64,000 nucleotides of DNA from Callaeas wilsoni. Lineage: Eukaryota > Chordata > Aves > Passeriformes > Callaeidae. Below the pieces are notes generated by a model. It was not told the origin of the DNA. It worked only from the letters and a program-made list of their open reading frames with translations, and ran no database searches. The stretch lies in assembly GCA_013398955.1 (NCBI GenBank), contig VWPU01009603.1:1-64000 (forward strand), given 5' to 3'. Positions 11,721 to 43,277 of this stretch are shown here, one piece after another (position 1 is the stretch's first letter; the number at the start of each line of letters is the position of its first letter). Position numbers and translations under genes: made by a program.

Positions 11721-14700
11721 CTGAATTCAGCGGGTAGGCGGCAACTCCCCAGCCCCGCGGCAGAGGGTGGGAATGGATCCCTTGGATCCCTCTGGATTTC
11801 ATTCCTCCTCCACCACGCTCCTCAGAGCTCTGTGTTCCTGCAAGGGCTGCCTCAGAGAAAGGTGGGAATGAGCATCCGTGTCCATCAGCTCATCCCTCTG
11901 GCTTGTTTCTGTGTGCTGCTTGTCGTCAGCTGCCTTCCAAAGTGACTTTTCCTGCCGAACTCGGGGAGAATGGAAAATCAAGGCAGTTGGGAAGTCACTT
12001 CTGAGGCCCATCTGGTGCTATCACCCGTGGTGTTTGAGGTGTTTCAGAGGTGATAAAGCAGAGGAAGGCTTCCTGGTTTGCTGGTGGTAAAATGCCACCA
12101 CAGTTCAGCGGAGGCACATTTATTTCACGAAGCAGAAGTGAGAACTCGGGTGAGCGTTGAGTGCTCCGCAGCGTTCAAGGGACAAAGTGCACGAGTCACA
12201 GCTCACAGGTGGCCCCAGTATTCAGTGAGCCAAATATTGTTAATTTGCGTAAATTTTCTGTTACTAATGGGCTTTTACCGGGACTCTTGCACATCTTGGC
12301 CGTAGTCTGGACCTACTCAGATTTTCCCTGTTTATTTTTTTCAGTCATGCTCTTCCTTAAAAGACTGAGATCCCTTTTGATTTCAAAAACGACATTTTTG
12401 CAGCCCGGTTGCTCATTTTTGGTGCATGACTTTGCATGTCTGCTCAGTGCCTTACGGAGTCAATAATTGCTCCAGGTTGTAATGGACTTGGGCAATGGGT
12501 CTGAAGAATATTTTCCTTTAGGAAGCCTTAGAAATCCTTTCAAATACCCTCTCCATAGGATATTTGTCTTGTGTAATTCAGTTCATGGTAAGCACATCTA
12601 TTACAGTTTTGGCTATTCCTTCTTCTGTGCTAAAGATAATTTCCTCTCTGCTTTTTTCATTCCTTTCAGTCAGCTGTGATTTTTATCTTCTTTTTTCCCC
12701 CCGAATCTCTTTATCACTAGGCAATTAAACAGCAGTTGTTTGTGCTGTGTTTCTCTTCTATTTGTGTGACTCAGCAAAAATCGTAAGGAAATTAAAGGTC
12801 TGGAAAAAGACAAATTGGAAAGAATTTAGCTGGGTATGTTCTATGTGTCAGCCAGTGTGATTTTGCCAAATCAGGCTGAGGTTCTCCTGCACCCTTGTTA
12901 AGAGTGGGAATATTATGGGTTTCCTCTGCCACCTGTAGCATTAAAGGGAAGAAGGTAAGGAGGGATCTGACCTGTTTATAAGATTTGTGGTGGTTGATTT
13001 GGTTACTGTGTCCCTTTGTGAATCTTAATGACAAATTGATTTGGCTCAGATATTATTTCTGTTTTTTTTTATTCAGCTGTTCTCTCAACTGCATCATATG
13101 AAGGATGAGTATCTTGCCTGTGTGTGGTTGTAAATTTGGGAATCTGAGCTTGTTTGGTGTATTTTAGGTTAGCGTAGGTTCCTCTGCACTCCCCATAAAG
13201 AAAAGCTAAATAAAAATAACTTGGTTTTCATGGATGCGTAGTTTGGCATTGACAAAATCCTCTTTTCTGAGACACCCTGAAGCTGCAAGGAGAGGTTCTA
13301 GCATGTCCCGTGGAGGTTGGTACCTGCTTTTCCAGAGGTGGGATGGCTCCGAGCGCCGCGTGTCGCCTTGGAGCATCTGCAGGTGTTTCCAATAACGGAA
13401 GGTGGAACAGATTATCCCGCTGGCTCTTCCTGGCCACTCTCACAGTTACTCTTGTCCGTGCTTTTGCACGAGTCCTCTCTTGGCAGGCAGAAGATCTGGG
13501 ACTATGTTTGCCAAGTCTGCAAGAAAGCAATTCTTTGTCTGCCACTGCTGGGTTTTTTGCACAGTTTTCTCAGTTGAAATGATGAGATAAGTATTTTCAG
13601 ACTCTGAAGGTAGTCTCATTCTGTTCCAAAAAACTCCTTTTTGGATCTGATTAAATAAATCTCGTGGATCCAAATGCTTCAAGTTGGAAAGCTAGACATC
13701 CCAAAAGACTTGTTTTGTTTTTCATGGAGAAGACAGTCTGAGATGTGCTGGTTTTGTGAATTTTTCTGCAGCAGTGAAATAGTTTCAAGCTGTTGAGCTG
13801 CTGAACTAAGAGGCTGTTAGTGATGGGGCAGGAAGCTGCGGCTAGGTAGCACCATCTGAATAAAAACTTGTCAGAAAGCTGCTTTCTGCTAATCCCTGGG
13901 AGGAAGTGAGCTATAATCAGCACTAAGTGAGCTAATCACAGGAAATCTATTGCTCAACAGGAGCCTTTGAAAAAAAAAAAAAGGAGGGGGGCAGGGAGAA
14001 AAGAAGAATACCCATGGAGACCTTTCATTCTTCTTTTGGACTCCAAAATCTGTTTTATCTAAGAAAATCGAATATCTGATGAAGTGAGCAGCCCTCCAAT
14101 CTCCACTTGAAAACTGCACCTCCTTTCCAGGATGATGAAGCATCAAGTCTCATCTTTTCCAGTATGGTGATTTTCAGGTATTAGGAGGTGGTGGTGTGGG
14201 GAGGCTGTGTTTAAGCAAACTACCAAAACCGTGGAAGGCCTGGGGGCAATGGGAATGAGTCTCCAGGCATTTTCAGCAAGGATTTTTATAATACAAAGCA
14301 AGAGTGGGACATGGCTATGTTAAATCTGCCTTGTCACGCCAGTGTTTTCTTAGAGCATCACACACACTAGCTCTTGTATTGTTCTTCCTGGCTCTGTGCT
14401 CTTTTTCACGTGACATCTTCTGCCTTGGAGATGTTTCCTGGACATCTCCTTCGCTCTTCTCCTCTGCTCTGCTCGTGCCTGTCCCGGATGCAGTGCCAAG
14501 GGTTGCCAGTGGCCCCATAAACCCTGCCGGGAAGTGGCGAAGCCGCTGCCTGGAGATGCTGCAGTAGTAACTCAATGTTCTCAACCCTGGTGTCCTCTAC
14601 AGAGACTGCACCCACCCACCAGCAGCTCTTCCTTCATTTTTGGCCTGTTCTCTTTTCTTCAGTTCCTCCTGTCAGACCACAGACAGTTTTGCTGTGTTGC

Positions 14701-16109
14701 CTTCAAGCTGTGTCCGTGGCCCAAGTGTTTCGTAGTTGAGGTGTTGTCCCAAAAGTATCCTGCAGCTGTAGTGGCACATCAAAAATAAAGTGGTCGTGTT
14801 TCTTAATGCCTTGCTAGCCTCAAATTTGTTACTCTTCCCTTTTGGTCAGCCCTGCCAAATGGACTTAAATGTGATGTTTGTGCTGTTCCTTCTGTGTTGT
14901 GCTGCTGATAGTAAATGAGCGGAGTAATTTTTACCTGCAGTGAAGAGCTGAGTTCAGTTTGCAGCTGTCTGAGGCTCCTGTCACAGATTTATTTGATGTA
15001 TTTCACTGATTCAGTTCTGGCTCCTCAGAGATCAGTGACAGTGTAAAGCACAGTATTGTGTACCTTTTTTGAGGAGCAGGAATTTAGGGGCATGTTATCA
15101 AGGAACTGTGAGCTGGATGTGTTTTGTTTTGATTTCTTTTTCCAAGTAGTAGCCCAATGTAGTTTTGCATCACATCCGAGGCAGTGAAATACAGGTGCAG
15201 CCTAAACTGCTCAAATACATTAATTTGAACACCTTAAGAAGACAAATTCAGGTCATTGTGATGTGAGAACTTTCTGCACCAGCTGTTTGGTTTGACACAT
15301 GGTACCATCTTCCTGCCCCTGCTCAAGGCTTTATAAGGCTCATGTGTGTGCACTGTAATCTGGATTTAAAACTGAATCTGTTCAAGTACAAGTGCTCCAG
15401 GGAAAATGTGAGTGTGCACTATAGCAGATAGCAGAATGATTTACTTCTGTTTTATTTTATTTCCTTTTATTCCTTTTTTTCCTTTTATTTCCTTTCCTTG
15501 TCCACAAACAAGTTTGAGAGGAAAAATTGTCCTTTTCTCGAATAAGAGGAGCTGAGGAGCAGCACAGAGCTTCAGCTGGGATGGGAGTGCGTGTCAGGCT
15601 CCATCCCCGTCACGAGGGGCTGGCACAGGAGCCGTGCTTAGGAAGTCCTTCAGGAAGCAGCCCGGCTTTACGCTCACACAAGGGGAACTGCGGGGGGACA
15701 GACAACAAAAAAGGGCAAGTCAAAGCCAAACCATTCAGACTAACGTGCTGCTGCAGTGTGTGTTTGTCAGCTTCGTGAAAACACTGCCCAGTCCTTCAGC
15801 TTTTACTCACTGTCGCGGTTACATTTCGCTGGGTGTTTTCCCAGCAGAAAAAACCCAGGCAGGAGCGGCTGTGTCTCTCCTGTGACCTGGCTCTGACTAT
15901 GGGTTCTTGGGCCCTTTCCATCCCCAGAAGAGGAAAGCTAGCGAGCAGCAGGATGTAGATTGTAAAAATGAAACTCGGCGCGTGTGAACGCGGGGGGCAG
16001 GTCCCTTCAGGGGCTGGGAGGGACGAGAGGTGGGTGAAGCTACATGAGAACTCCCTGTGTGTGTCTGGCCTCAGCCTCTCTGGGCAAAGGTGGAAGGGTT
16101 AATGGTGCT

Positions 16110-16172
16110 GAGAGTTAATTGTTGGACTGGATGATCTGAGAGATCATTTCCGAGCGAAATGATTTGATGGGA
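16110..16172 (+). mobile_element. CR1-type 3'-end remnant
   Basis: TTGGACTGGATGATCTGAGAG followed by ATCATTTCCGAGCGAAATGATTTGATGG resembles the last ~60 bases of CR1 subfamilies (GGACT-GATGATCT--GAG-TC-TTTCC, then the tail). The fragment is short, so family assignment is moderate. Confidence 0.55.
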
Positions 16173-18598
16173 GAGAGGAGTTGCAGTTGTGAGGAACCTG
16201 GTTCCAGGTCTCCCAGTGTTGGTGGTGAGGGATTTAGGACAGCCAGACCCTCCTGGACACTCACTGCTGCCTCTGCAGAAGAGCACATTTGTTCTTTGGC
16301 TGCTTAGGGTGGAGAGAGCACTTAATTTTCATTGCCCCAGTGAAGGGCAAGAAACCTTTGTGAAAAGGAGGGTACAGCAGCTGGGAGGAGTGTCAGGCTC
16401 TGGGCATGAGGACCAAGAATCAGAGCCCTGTGGTCACCAGCACTGGCACCTGTGAATGTGTTTTGTGGGTTAAGCAGCAGAACTGTGGGGAGGAAAGCTT
16501 TTAGCTCTTTTTGTGTCTGTTTTTTTGGGAGTGTAATGGGCTGCAGTTGTGTCCTGTGGTGGGACTGAACCTGTCTGAAGGCTGTAGTTAAGTGTTATTT
16601 GCAGCTTCTCAGCTCGTCTCTGTGGTTCAATCCGTTGCTTTCCAGTTCTTGTATTAAATGTAGTGCGAGTAGTGATTGTGGGGGAGCTGCTAATGTGCTT
16701 GAATACGTTATTATTACTGGTATTTCCTTCACTGACAAAGATGAAAGTGAATCCCTCTTTCATTTATTACCTTTAGCATACTTTTGTGAGGCTGCTCAAA
16801 CTCAGGTTAACTATTTTAGTAAATGTCTTTCAGCCAAGTGAAAAAACCCCACCATTACTTTTGTTGTCTGATTGTGTCAAAGAAATATGAACCTGACATC
16901 CCTTTTTCTGGGTTACAAGACTCCTGGCAGGCACTGGAAAAAAATTCCCCATGTCTTTGCAATTCCTAGCACAAGGAATGAATCAGCAGGGCAGGCACGT
17001 GGGTGATGGTGCAGGAGTGATTCCGTCTGGCTGCTGTGATCTGAACAGGCTCCTTCTCCTCTTTGGGGGCTGAGAGAGCAGAAACAGAGCTTCGGGGGGA
17101 AGATATTTGCACTCTTCTTTTTAAATTTTTTTTTTTCCTTTTTTAAAATTCCTGCTCCAGTCATTGCCCATAATGCCAAATCTCTGTAGCCATTTCCAAA
17201 TACTTCCTGACACCGTGGAAACTTTTTTTTGCATGGTGAAGGCAGGATGAGGATAAAGGAGAGAGGAGCTTCTCTCTTCTTCAGCTGAGTGCAGAAAATA
17301 GTGAGCTGTTTGGATTTGAACCTGGACAAAGTGATTGATTTTTGACTTCCGATGATGACCGAAGGATCAGAACTGTGCTTTGTGACGTGCTTGGCCTGAG
17401 TGGAGCCGTTGTCATTTATTTCAATGATGAATTCAAAGCTGCCGTGCATTGAAATGGGCCTTTGTGCAAACTGGGTTTGAATTCAGCACTTTTATTTTCA
17501 CAATGATCTTTGAAACAGCCACTCAGAAATTCTACCATGTGTTGTTAAATAAATCGCAGTTTAAATTTTTCCTTAAAGCTGATGTTTTCCTAGACCACAG
17601 GTGGAATGAGCTGGAGAGATCGTGGTGCTGGAGCCAGTCCCTGAGGTGGGAAGCTGCTGCCTGAGCTCTTTCTGTCACTCCAGTTTGCTCCACCAGCCCC
17701 ACAGGTTGTTTTCCTGCTGTGGAGCTCCTGGGCTGTACTTGGAGCGAGCTCAAGGATCTCTGTGAACACTTGGAGCAGTGGTCAGAGCTGCAGCTCCGAG
17801 GGTTCTGCTCAGGTGCTGCTACACCAGCATCTGTTGTACACCAGTTCCTTGAAGAGCCTGATTTTCTTTTGAAATAGATTTGGATTTCCACATCCTTCCT
17901 TCCAACTTGTTACTTCACAGTCTCGTCTCTTGAGAACACGGGATGCAAAGGAATAATTTGTTGTGGATCGAGACTGAGTATGTGATGAGCTGCTCGTGTC
18001 ACTGAAAATGAAGGATTTTTACTAGAGTGAGACTTTTATTTTAAAATTACATCAGCAGAAGTGCAGTTGTTTGGTTTTTTTGGGGTGTGGGTTTTTTTGG
18101 TTTGGTTTGGTTTTGTTTTAAATTTGTAGCCTGAATACCACATGAGAGTGTTGTTAATTTAGTGACTGGCCTCTCTAAGAGAGCATGTGGGGAATTACTG
18201 TGGGTTTGGAGGGCCAAGTCTGTTCTTGTCCAGTTTCAGATGCAGGTGAGTTGTTTATCCTTATATCCTGCTCTTGCTCTTATCAGACAGCTCAGAAAAA
18301 CTGCACAGATGGAGGAAGTAATAGGGTTTGCTTTAGAAAAATACAAAAGGTTCCTCATGATGTTACTTTCTTTACACAGTGTACCATTTTGGCATTCAAG
18401 TTATGTGATGCACTTACTGACTTACTATGGTTTATTTAGCTGTCTGGTTGCATTTGTTGCAGAGAAGGAATGTTTTGTTTTACCTGTCCCCATCTGGATA
18501 CCTAAGGACCCTATATCCAGCTCTTTTCTGATGTTTTATTAACAGAAGGGCCATAGATTATGGTCCCCTGTACTACCATCACTCCAAACCCAACTTCA

Positions 18599-18700
18599 AT
18601 ATATATCTGTATATATGAATATACATGTATAGGAATATATACACATATATGAGTGTATCAGTTTGATTTGGTGGATCTATTGTATATATATGTTTATAAG
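18599..18700. repeat. AT-rich simple sequence
   Basis: Irregular (AT)n / ATATAC-type low-complexity stretch within PAK2 intron 1. No other structure seen. Confidence 0.7.
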
Positions 18701-20543
18701 GCAAATACCTTATTTAATTTATACATCTCAAATGGGTGCCATGTACTTGCTGCAATGTCTTGTAGGGGAAGTATTTGGAATTAAAATCCCTGTGGATTGG
18801 CAGCTCAGGTCTGCTGTTGGGTTGCAGGATAGTTAATTTTTGTCCCCCATGTTACGGGTGCAGGTGTTGGAAAACAAGACAGTCTTGCAGATAAATTGCA
18901 GCATCTGAAAGAGCAATCATGAAGTGGATTTGGAGGAGTGTTGGGAATCACTGCCTGATTCACAGCTGCATCCCTGCAGCCACGTTCAGGTGGCAGGTCT
19001 GTTTATAATTCCATCAGCAGAGATTGCTCCAAGGCAGGGCTGTGTAGGTGGGTGCTGCACAGCTCGGAGTGCTCTTCCTCCTGGCCTCCAAGTCGTGGAG
19101 CAACCAGCACATGTCCAGTTTCTGCTGCACGGCTAGAATGTTGTGCTGTTTGTGCCTCTGACGATGTTTTACAGAAATTAGGTTCTTTCATGGGCATTAT
19201 GGGGATAATTAATGTTAATTTCTTGAGCTTCACAACATAAACCAGAGTGCTGCTCCAGTCCAGGCTGCTGGCCTGACTTGCGTCCCTCTGTTGGGATTTG
19301 GCAGCATTCACCCAGCCTGTGAAATGCCAGGGGATGACAGCCCACGTTGTTTCAGTTCTGCTGCTGGGCAGGATGCAGGTGTTGTTGTTGGGAGCACAGT
19401 AATTGAGAGGAGATTGCGCTGCCTTGTCGTGGCTCTTGTGAGTGACACTGATAACGTGAGACATGCCTTGAGATGTGATGGGAAGCTGGTGGGCGCCAGG
19501 AGGCCATTCGTTTCCCAATGAAATTCCCATTTCCCTCTCAAACTGTTGTAAGAGGAGGAGGAGGTCAACACAGAGATGTGTTGGCTCCTGTTCCAAAAGA
19601 GGTAGCTTGTCATTTGAGTGAACAGAGGAATTGAGGGTGCATTTGTTACTGTTTACCTGTCACTGAGAGGTTCTGTACATCTTTCTTTGAGCTCTTTACT
19701 CTGTAGCAGAGAGGCTGCCTGTTTCCTGGTGATCAGAGAAAAATCTCCAAAATACTACAAGGAAGGAGGAAATGCTAGCAGAGATCTTTTTGAATGGGGA
19801 ATGTGTCACGTAGATGTTTTATTGTGCTGCGGTTGTAGCTCTAGCAGCTGTTTGTCCGTGTTTTCGCTCATGTTTTTGTTGAGGATTCAAAGAGGATTGT
19901 GGTGATACTATATGTTATTTTCTGCAAGTGGAGAAAGTTTGGCACCAAGTGGGGAAGCAACGCAAGCCTCATTCAGAAGAGGAGTGCATCCTGTGGATCT
20001 CAGTGCTGAGCTCTTCAGTGTAGGCTGTGTGATTTGGGTAGAGATGTTCTGAGTGCGACTTAATGTGGATAGTGTGCTGAATTATGCCTTACAAACATAA
20101 GCTGTTCCTTTGTCCCCAAGATCTTGTCTGATAAATGACAGGATGGAAAGCATCTAAAGCTTTTAAAGCTGTTTGGTACTAGAGCATGAAGCTTTTTGGA
20201 CTAAAGCTACTGCCAAAGGATGTTGTACTTAGGCCCTTTGTGTGAACAGAGAACCAGATCTGGGAATTGTTCATTTGGTCTGGATTACTTTTATCACTGG
20301 AAGTGTTTGTCACTCCATCCCACAAATGCTGCTGCTGGCACAAATGAATGAGTGGCCCAGAAGTGGAAATGAGGAAGAGATTTGCTTCCTTTGGTGGAGG
20401 CGAGTGTCTGCGTTCCTCAGACTTGAATTCACGCCTCCTTCCCCTCTGCCAACAGCAGAAATGGTACGTTCGTGTACTCCGTGCTCTTTTCCCGTGTTCA
20501 AATCCCATTTCTCTTGCAGGGCTTCCCCTAGCTATTGAGAACC

Positions 20544-39796
<19,253 letters not shown>

Positions 39797-39874
39797 CATC
39801 CTGCCACAGCCTTCCTCCTTTTTTGTTTGTTTGTATTTTACAAATCTTTATAATATATGAAATTGTTACACTTC

Positions 39875-39907
39875 GGGGGGGAGGGAAGGGGTTTTTGTGG
39901 GGGTGGG
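39875..39907 (+). other. G-quadruplex-prone tract in PAK2 3' UTR
   Basis: Five G-runs of at least three in 33 bases (7G, 3G, 4G, 5G, 3G) separated by loops of 1, 2, 7 and 1 nt, about 80 nt after the PAK2 stop. Fits the canonical four-tract pattern on the transcribed (mRNA-sense) strand. Confidence 0.7.
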
Positions 39908-41454
39908 AAACATCTGCAAAAGGGAAGAAACTCTCATCCAGAAGACACCCAAAACACATTGTGGCGACTCTAGAGATCCCTGTCTGGGGTCCAGAAGGAA
40001 TTGAGGGCTGAATTACTGGCCTTTGTGGTTTTTTTTATTCTGATTTTTGTTTCCCAGACAGCCCAGAAATGCCACTTGCTGTACCCGGGGCTTTAAGGGG
40101 TTTTAACGACTTTGCTGTAACAGCGCCCGTTGTACCCTCTGGGTACTTTCAATACTTGAATGACAGATTCAAGCTTTCAGAGAGCAGTACTAATTTTACC
40201 TGCTGATCTCTTTGACTCTCCTCTTCCTCCCCTCTACCTGCAATCCCTGTGGGAAGCTCCCAATGACCAGATTCGCGGCAGGTGTGGCAAATGTGAAGGT
40301 ACATCTTGCCCCTCATTTCTTTTTCGGGTTAGCTGTCGCTGTACTGTAGAATCAACAACTCGGTTACTTAAGGAATCATAATGTATGGAGATGGTTTTCA
40401 CTTTTTAAAATGAATAAGGAGAGAGCGAGAGGGGGAAGAGAAGTATTCAGCTGTTTCTCATGCCTGTGCTCTGTGGACTTCTTTTTAATCAAAAATGTGG
40501 CCTCTTTGTAGAACCGTAATGATCAGTGAAATCTTTGGATGTGGGTTATGGATGTGTAGGTTGGGGTCAGATACTTTATTTATGATCAAATGATCAGTTC
40601 TAGTCAGGGCAAGAAAAATTTCCAGCTGTCTTCCTGTCTGCTCTTTTTTCCCCTGTTAGACTTGCTGGCCAGAAGCTTGAGGGATAACGTGCTTGGTGCA
40701 GTGGGTGGTTCACAAACATGTATCTGTGCTCTGTCTTGGGCTTTGGAAGTTATGCTGGTGCCTTTGACTTTTTTTATTTTACATTTCCCTTCTTTGTATC
40801 AAATACATTTTTGTATATGTTGTAATTTCCCCCCCCTCCCTGCCCCCTGCCAAGCAAATAATGCATCAACCTATGGAGTTGTCAGAGTTTAAAGTATTAG
40901 AGCTATTTTTTTCCAGTTTCGTATGTGCTCCATTTGTACTAATGAAACCAGAAGAACAAATAACCAGATCTGAGGACACTGACGATACCGGATTTTGGAA
41001 ACACGATCTGAACAGAAGACGATGAACACCTGGAGATGCCAAAGTTGTGAGATAAAGCAGAGGGGAAGCAGTGCTGTCAGACCATCGTGGGGCCTGTTGG
41101 GCTGGCTGGTGGCACGCTGATCCTTGTCACCAAGGACGCTGTGCCAGCCAGGATGGCTGCAGGCGACCCTTCAACGCAACAAAAAGTGCCTCCTTCGGAA
41201 GGGCAGCGCCAGCCTGAGCGGCTGAGCTCTTGGGGTGCTGCTAGGGGTGAGTTTAGCAGGGCCTGTGCCCCTTCTAGTGCTACAGTCTATGCATTTCAAC
41301 CTCCCCAAGTGTTTAAGGAAGAGCCAAGTAGTACCAATGTGCCAAACGAGTCTGTGAAAGAACAACCGTGATTTTAGTGGGATTGTATTGCATTCCCAGC
41401 GGGGCAGGGCCTGGGACAGACAGAGCTGTGACTGGGTGTGGACAGAGGACCCTG

Positions 41455-41460
41455 AATAAA
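41455..41460 (+). terminator. PAK2: Candidate proximal poly(A) signal of PAK2
   Basis: AATAAA in the context CCTGAATAAAAATTTTTGC, about 1.66 kb after the stop. Downstream U-rich sequence is modest. Confidence 0.45.
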
Positions 41461-43271
41461 AATTTTTGCACACTTTTCCAAACATCGCTGGCCGGGGATA
41501 GAAGTCATTTTCAGAGAAATTCAGTATCTGTATAGAGAGAATGACGTTTTGGGGACTGGTAGCCAAGGTATGACAAAACAAACTTCCAGGTGAGAGCGGC
41601 CGGGCAGGACAGCGGAGCAGTTTGGGGGGATGGTGGAGGGGAGCAGGGCTGGGGTCTCACAGCTCCTGGGACTCGTGTGGGGCCAGCAGGGTGCTTTGTT
41701 GGGCAAGTTCAGCTTGTGTTCTGCTCCTGTGTGGTAGCTAAAATCTGTGCTGGGTGAATTAACTGCTCCTCACAGGGGTAAATCTCTCTAGCTGTGAGTG
41801 TAAGAACAGTTACGGATTTAAATTTTAAATTCAAGGAAGCGTCTCATTCCAGGTAAGGAAATCCAAGTGCATTTCTCTGGAAAAGAGTTTATTATGAGCC
41901 ATGGGCACTGTAATCAGCCTGGTTTGAATGTGTCCTGGCTCTCTGGTCAAATGGAGCAGTGAGGAGGCTTGGCTGAGGAAAAAACTTGTTGTACCAGTGG
42001 TTCCCTCTTTGTCCATTGCTGGCAATGGACTTGGTGAAACTCCTTGTGCCAGAGTTAAACTGGGAGCTTTTCTTTCTTTCATCTTTTTATTTTGTTGTTT
42101 TTGGTTTTTTTTTTTTAATGGCACAATCTAGATAAATTTAGCTTTTTTTTTTTTAAATAGAAAACAAGAAATCATAAGTAATTTTAACTTATTAGTTCAC
42201 TTTTATTGGTAAATGAGAACGGTTTAAAACATATGTTGCAAAATTTGTCCAGTTTAGTTTGCTTAGGAGACAATTTCTGAAGATTCAGCCATCCTAATGC
42301 ACAAAACTTGGCTCAGTCTGAAGTTCCCAAACTGTGTGTGTGACCTGGGACAGTGCTCAGCTCCGAGGCTGGGACGTGCCAGCATCTCCCTGTCCCCACG
42401 CAGCAGCTGTTCCGTGGCGAGGTTTCCGTGGGGATCGGGGTGGGGCTGGCAGCAGAGGAGAGCCAGGAGAAGGTTTTTGTGCTGTGCTTTTGTGTCTGGA
42501 GGGTCGGGCATCGCTTTTCTGAGGGTGTCTGCGAGGCTGGAAGCTCCAAGCCGTGGGTTTTCCCTGGTGGGAGCAGAGCGGAGTCCTTGGGTGGTGCAGG
42601 GCTGCTCAGCTCCGCTGTGTCCCTGGGGCAGGCAGAGACCAGCCAGAGCTGGAGGGAATGATGGGAAGGGACGAGTTGCATCCAAATTTGGGGATTCTCG
42701 TGCATCCCTCTTGGGTGCCCGCCCAGGATCCTGAGTGGGGCTCAGACACCCATGCGATGCCCGCGAAGTGCCGCGTGTGGTCAGCTGGGCAGCTTGTGGC
42801 TGAGGTGCAGGGGTGCAGGGCATGTGCCATTCCTGGGATGTTGTTAGCACAGAACAAACCGGAGTTCTCGTTGAAGACAACCGTGGGAATGTGCACCTTG
42901 CCCTGCCTTAGGTGTTAATGAGACTAATTAGAGCTTTCCCCCCCGGCTCTCTGTGCAGGGAGGTGCAAAGGTTTGGCTACAGCAGATGGGTCCCGTTGTC
43001 AGAGGGGCTGAGGAGGGAGCAAAAAAGTGATTAAGGGTCTCTCCAGCTGGAATTGAGTCAATAAATCTCTCTGGTCTGTTTTTCCCTCTGTTCCTTATGC
43101 TGTTGATGGGAATGGAAGTAGGTGCAAGCTTTCTTTTTATTTTTTTAACTGTCTTCAGATGTTAATGTTGCCTTTTGTGTAATTTAATCCCATTATGTTA
43201 TTTAATTGTTACTGCAATATTAACTACTGTATTTGTTGACTTTGTTTAATAACTGTTCTTTCAGGGCTAGA

Positions 43272-43277
43272 AATAAA
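43272..43277 (+). terminator. PAK2: Candidate distal poly(A) signal of PAK2
   Basis: AATAAA in GCTAGAAATAAACTTTT, followed within 30 bp by a U/GU-rich TTTGGGTTTTTTCCCCC. The upstream 200 bp are AT-rich, as in a conserved 3' UTR end. This is the better candidate for the long transcript. Confidence 0.6.

Larger units (their letters stand above)
70..20519 (+). other. PAK2: PAK2 intron 1 (non-coding)
   Basis: About 20 kb between the CpG island and the first coding exon. I recognise no coding exon or RNA gene here. It contains CR1 fragments near 0.3, 6.7, 9.7-10.2 and 16.1 kb, a short triplicated repeat at 10.26 kb, AT-rich simple sequence near 18.6 kb and a motif-dense putative regulatory element near 11.5-11.7 kb. 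The open frames present are short, overlap on both strands and resemble no family I know. The left limit depends on the uncertain exon 1 donor. Confidence 0.6.

Noticed and set aside
42263..42880. 205-codon minus-strand frame near the PAK2 3' UTR
   Set aside because: Several overlapping frames on both strands in a GC-rich patch, with no family resemblance. It lies inside the inferred PAK2 3' UTR.
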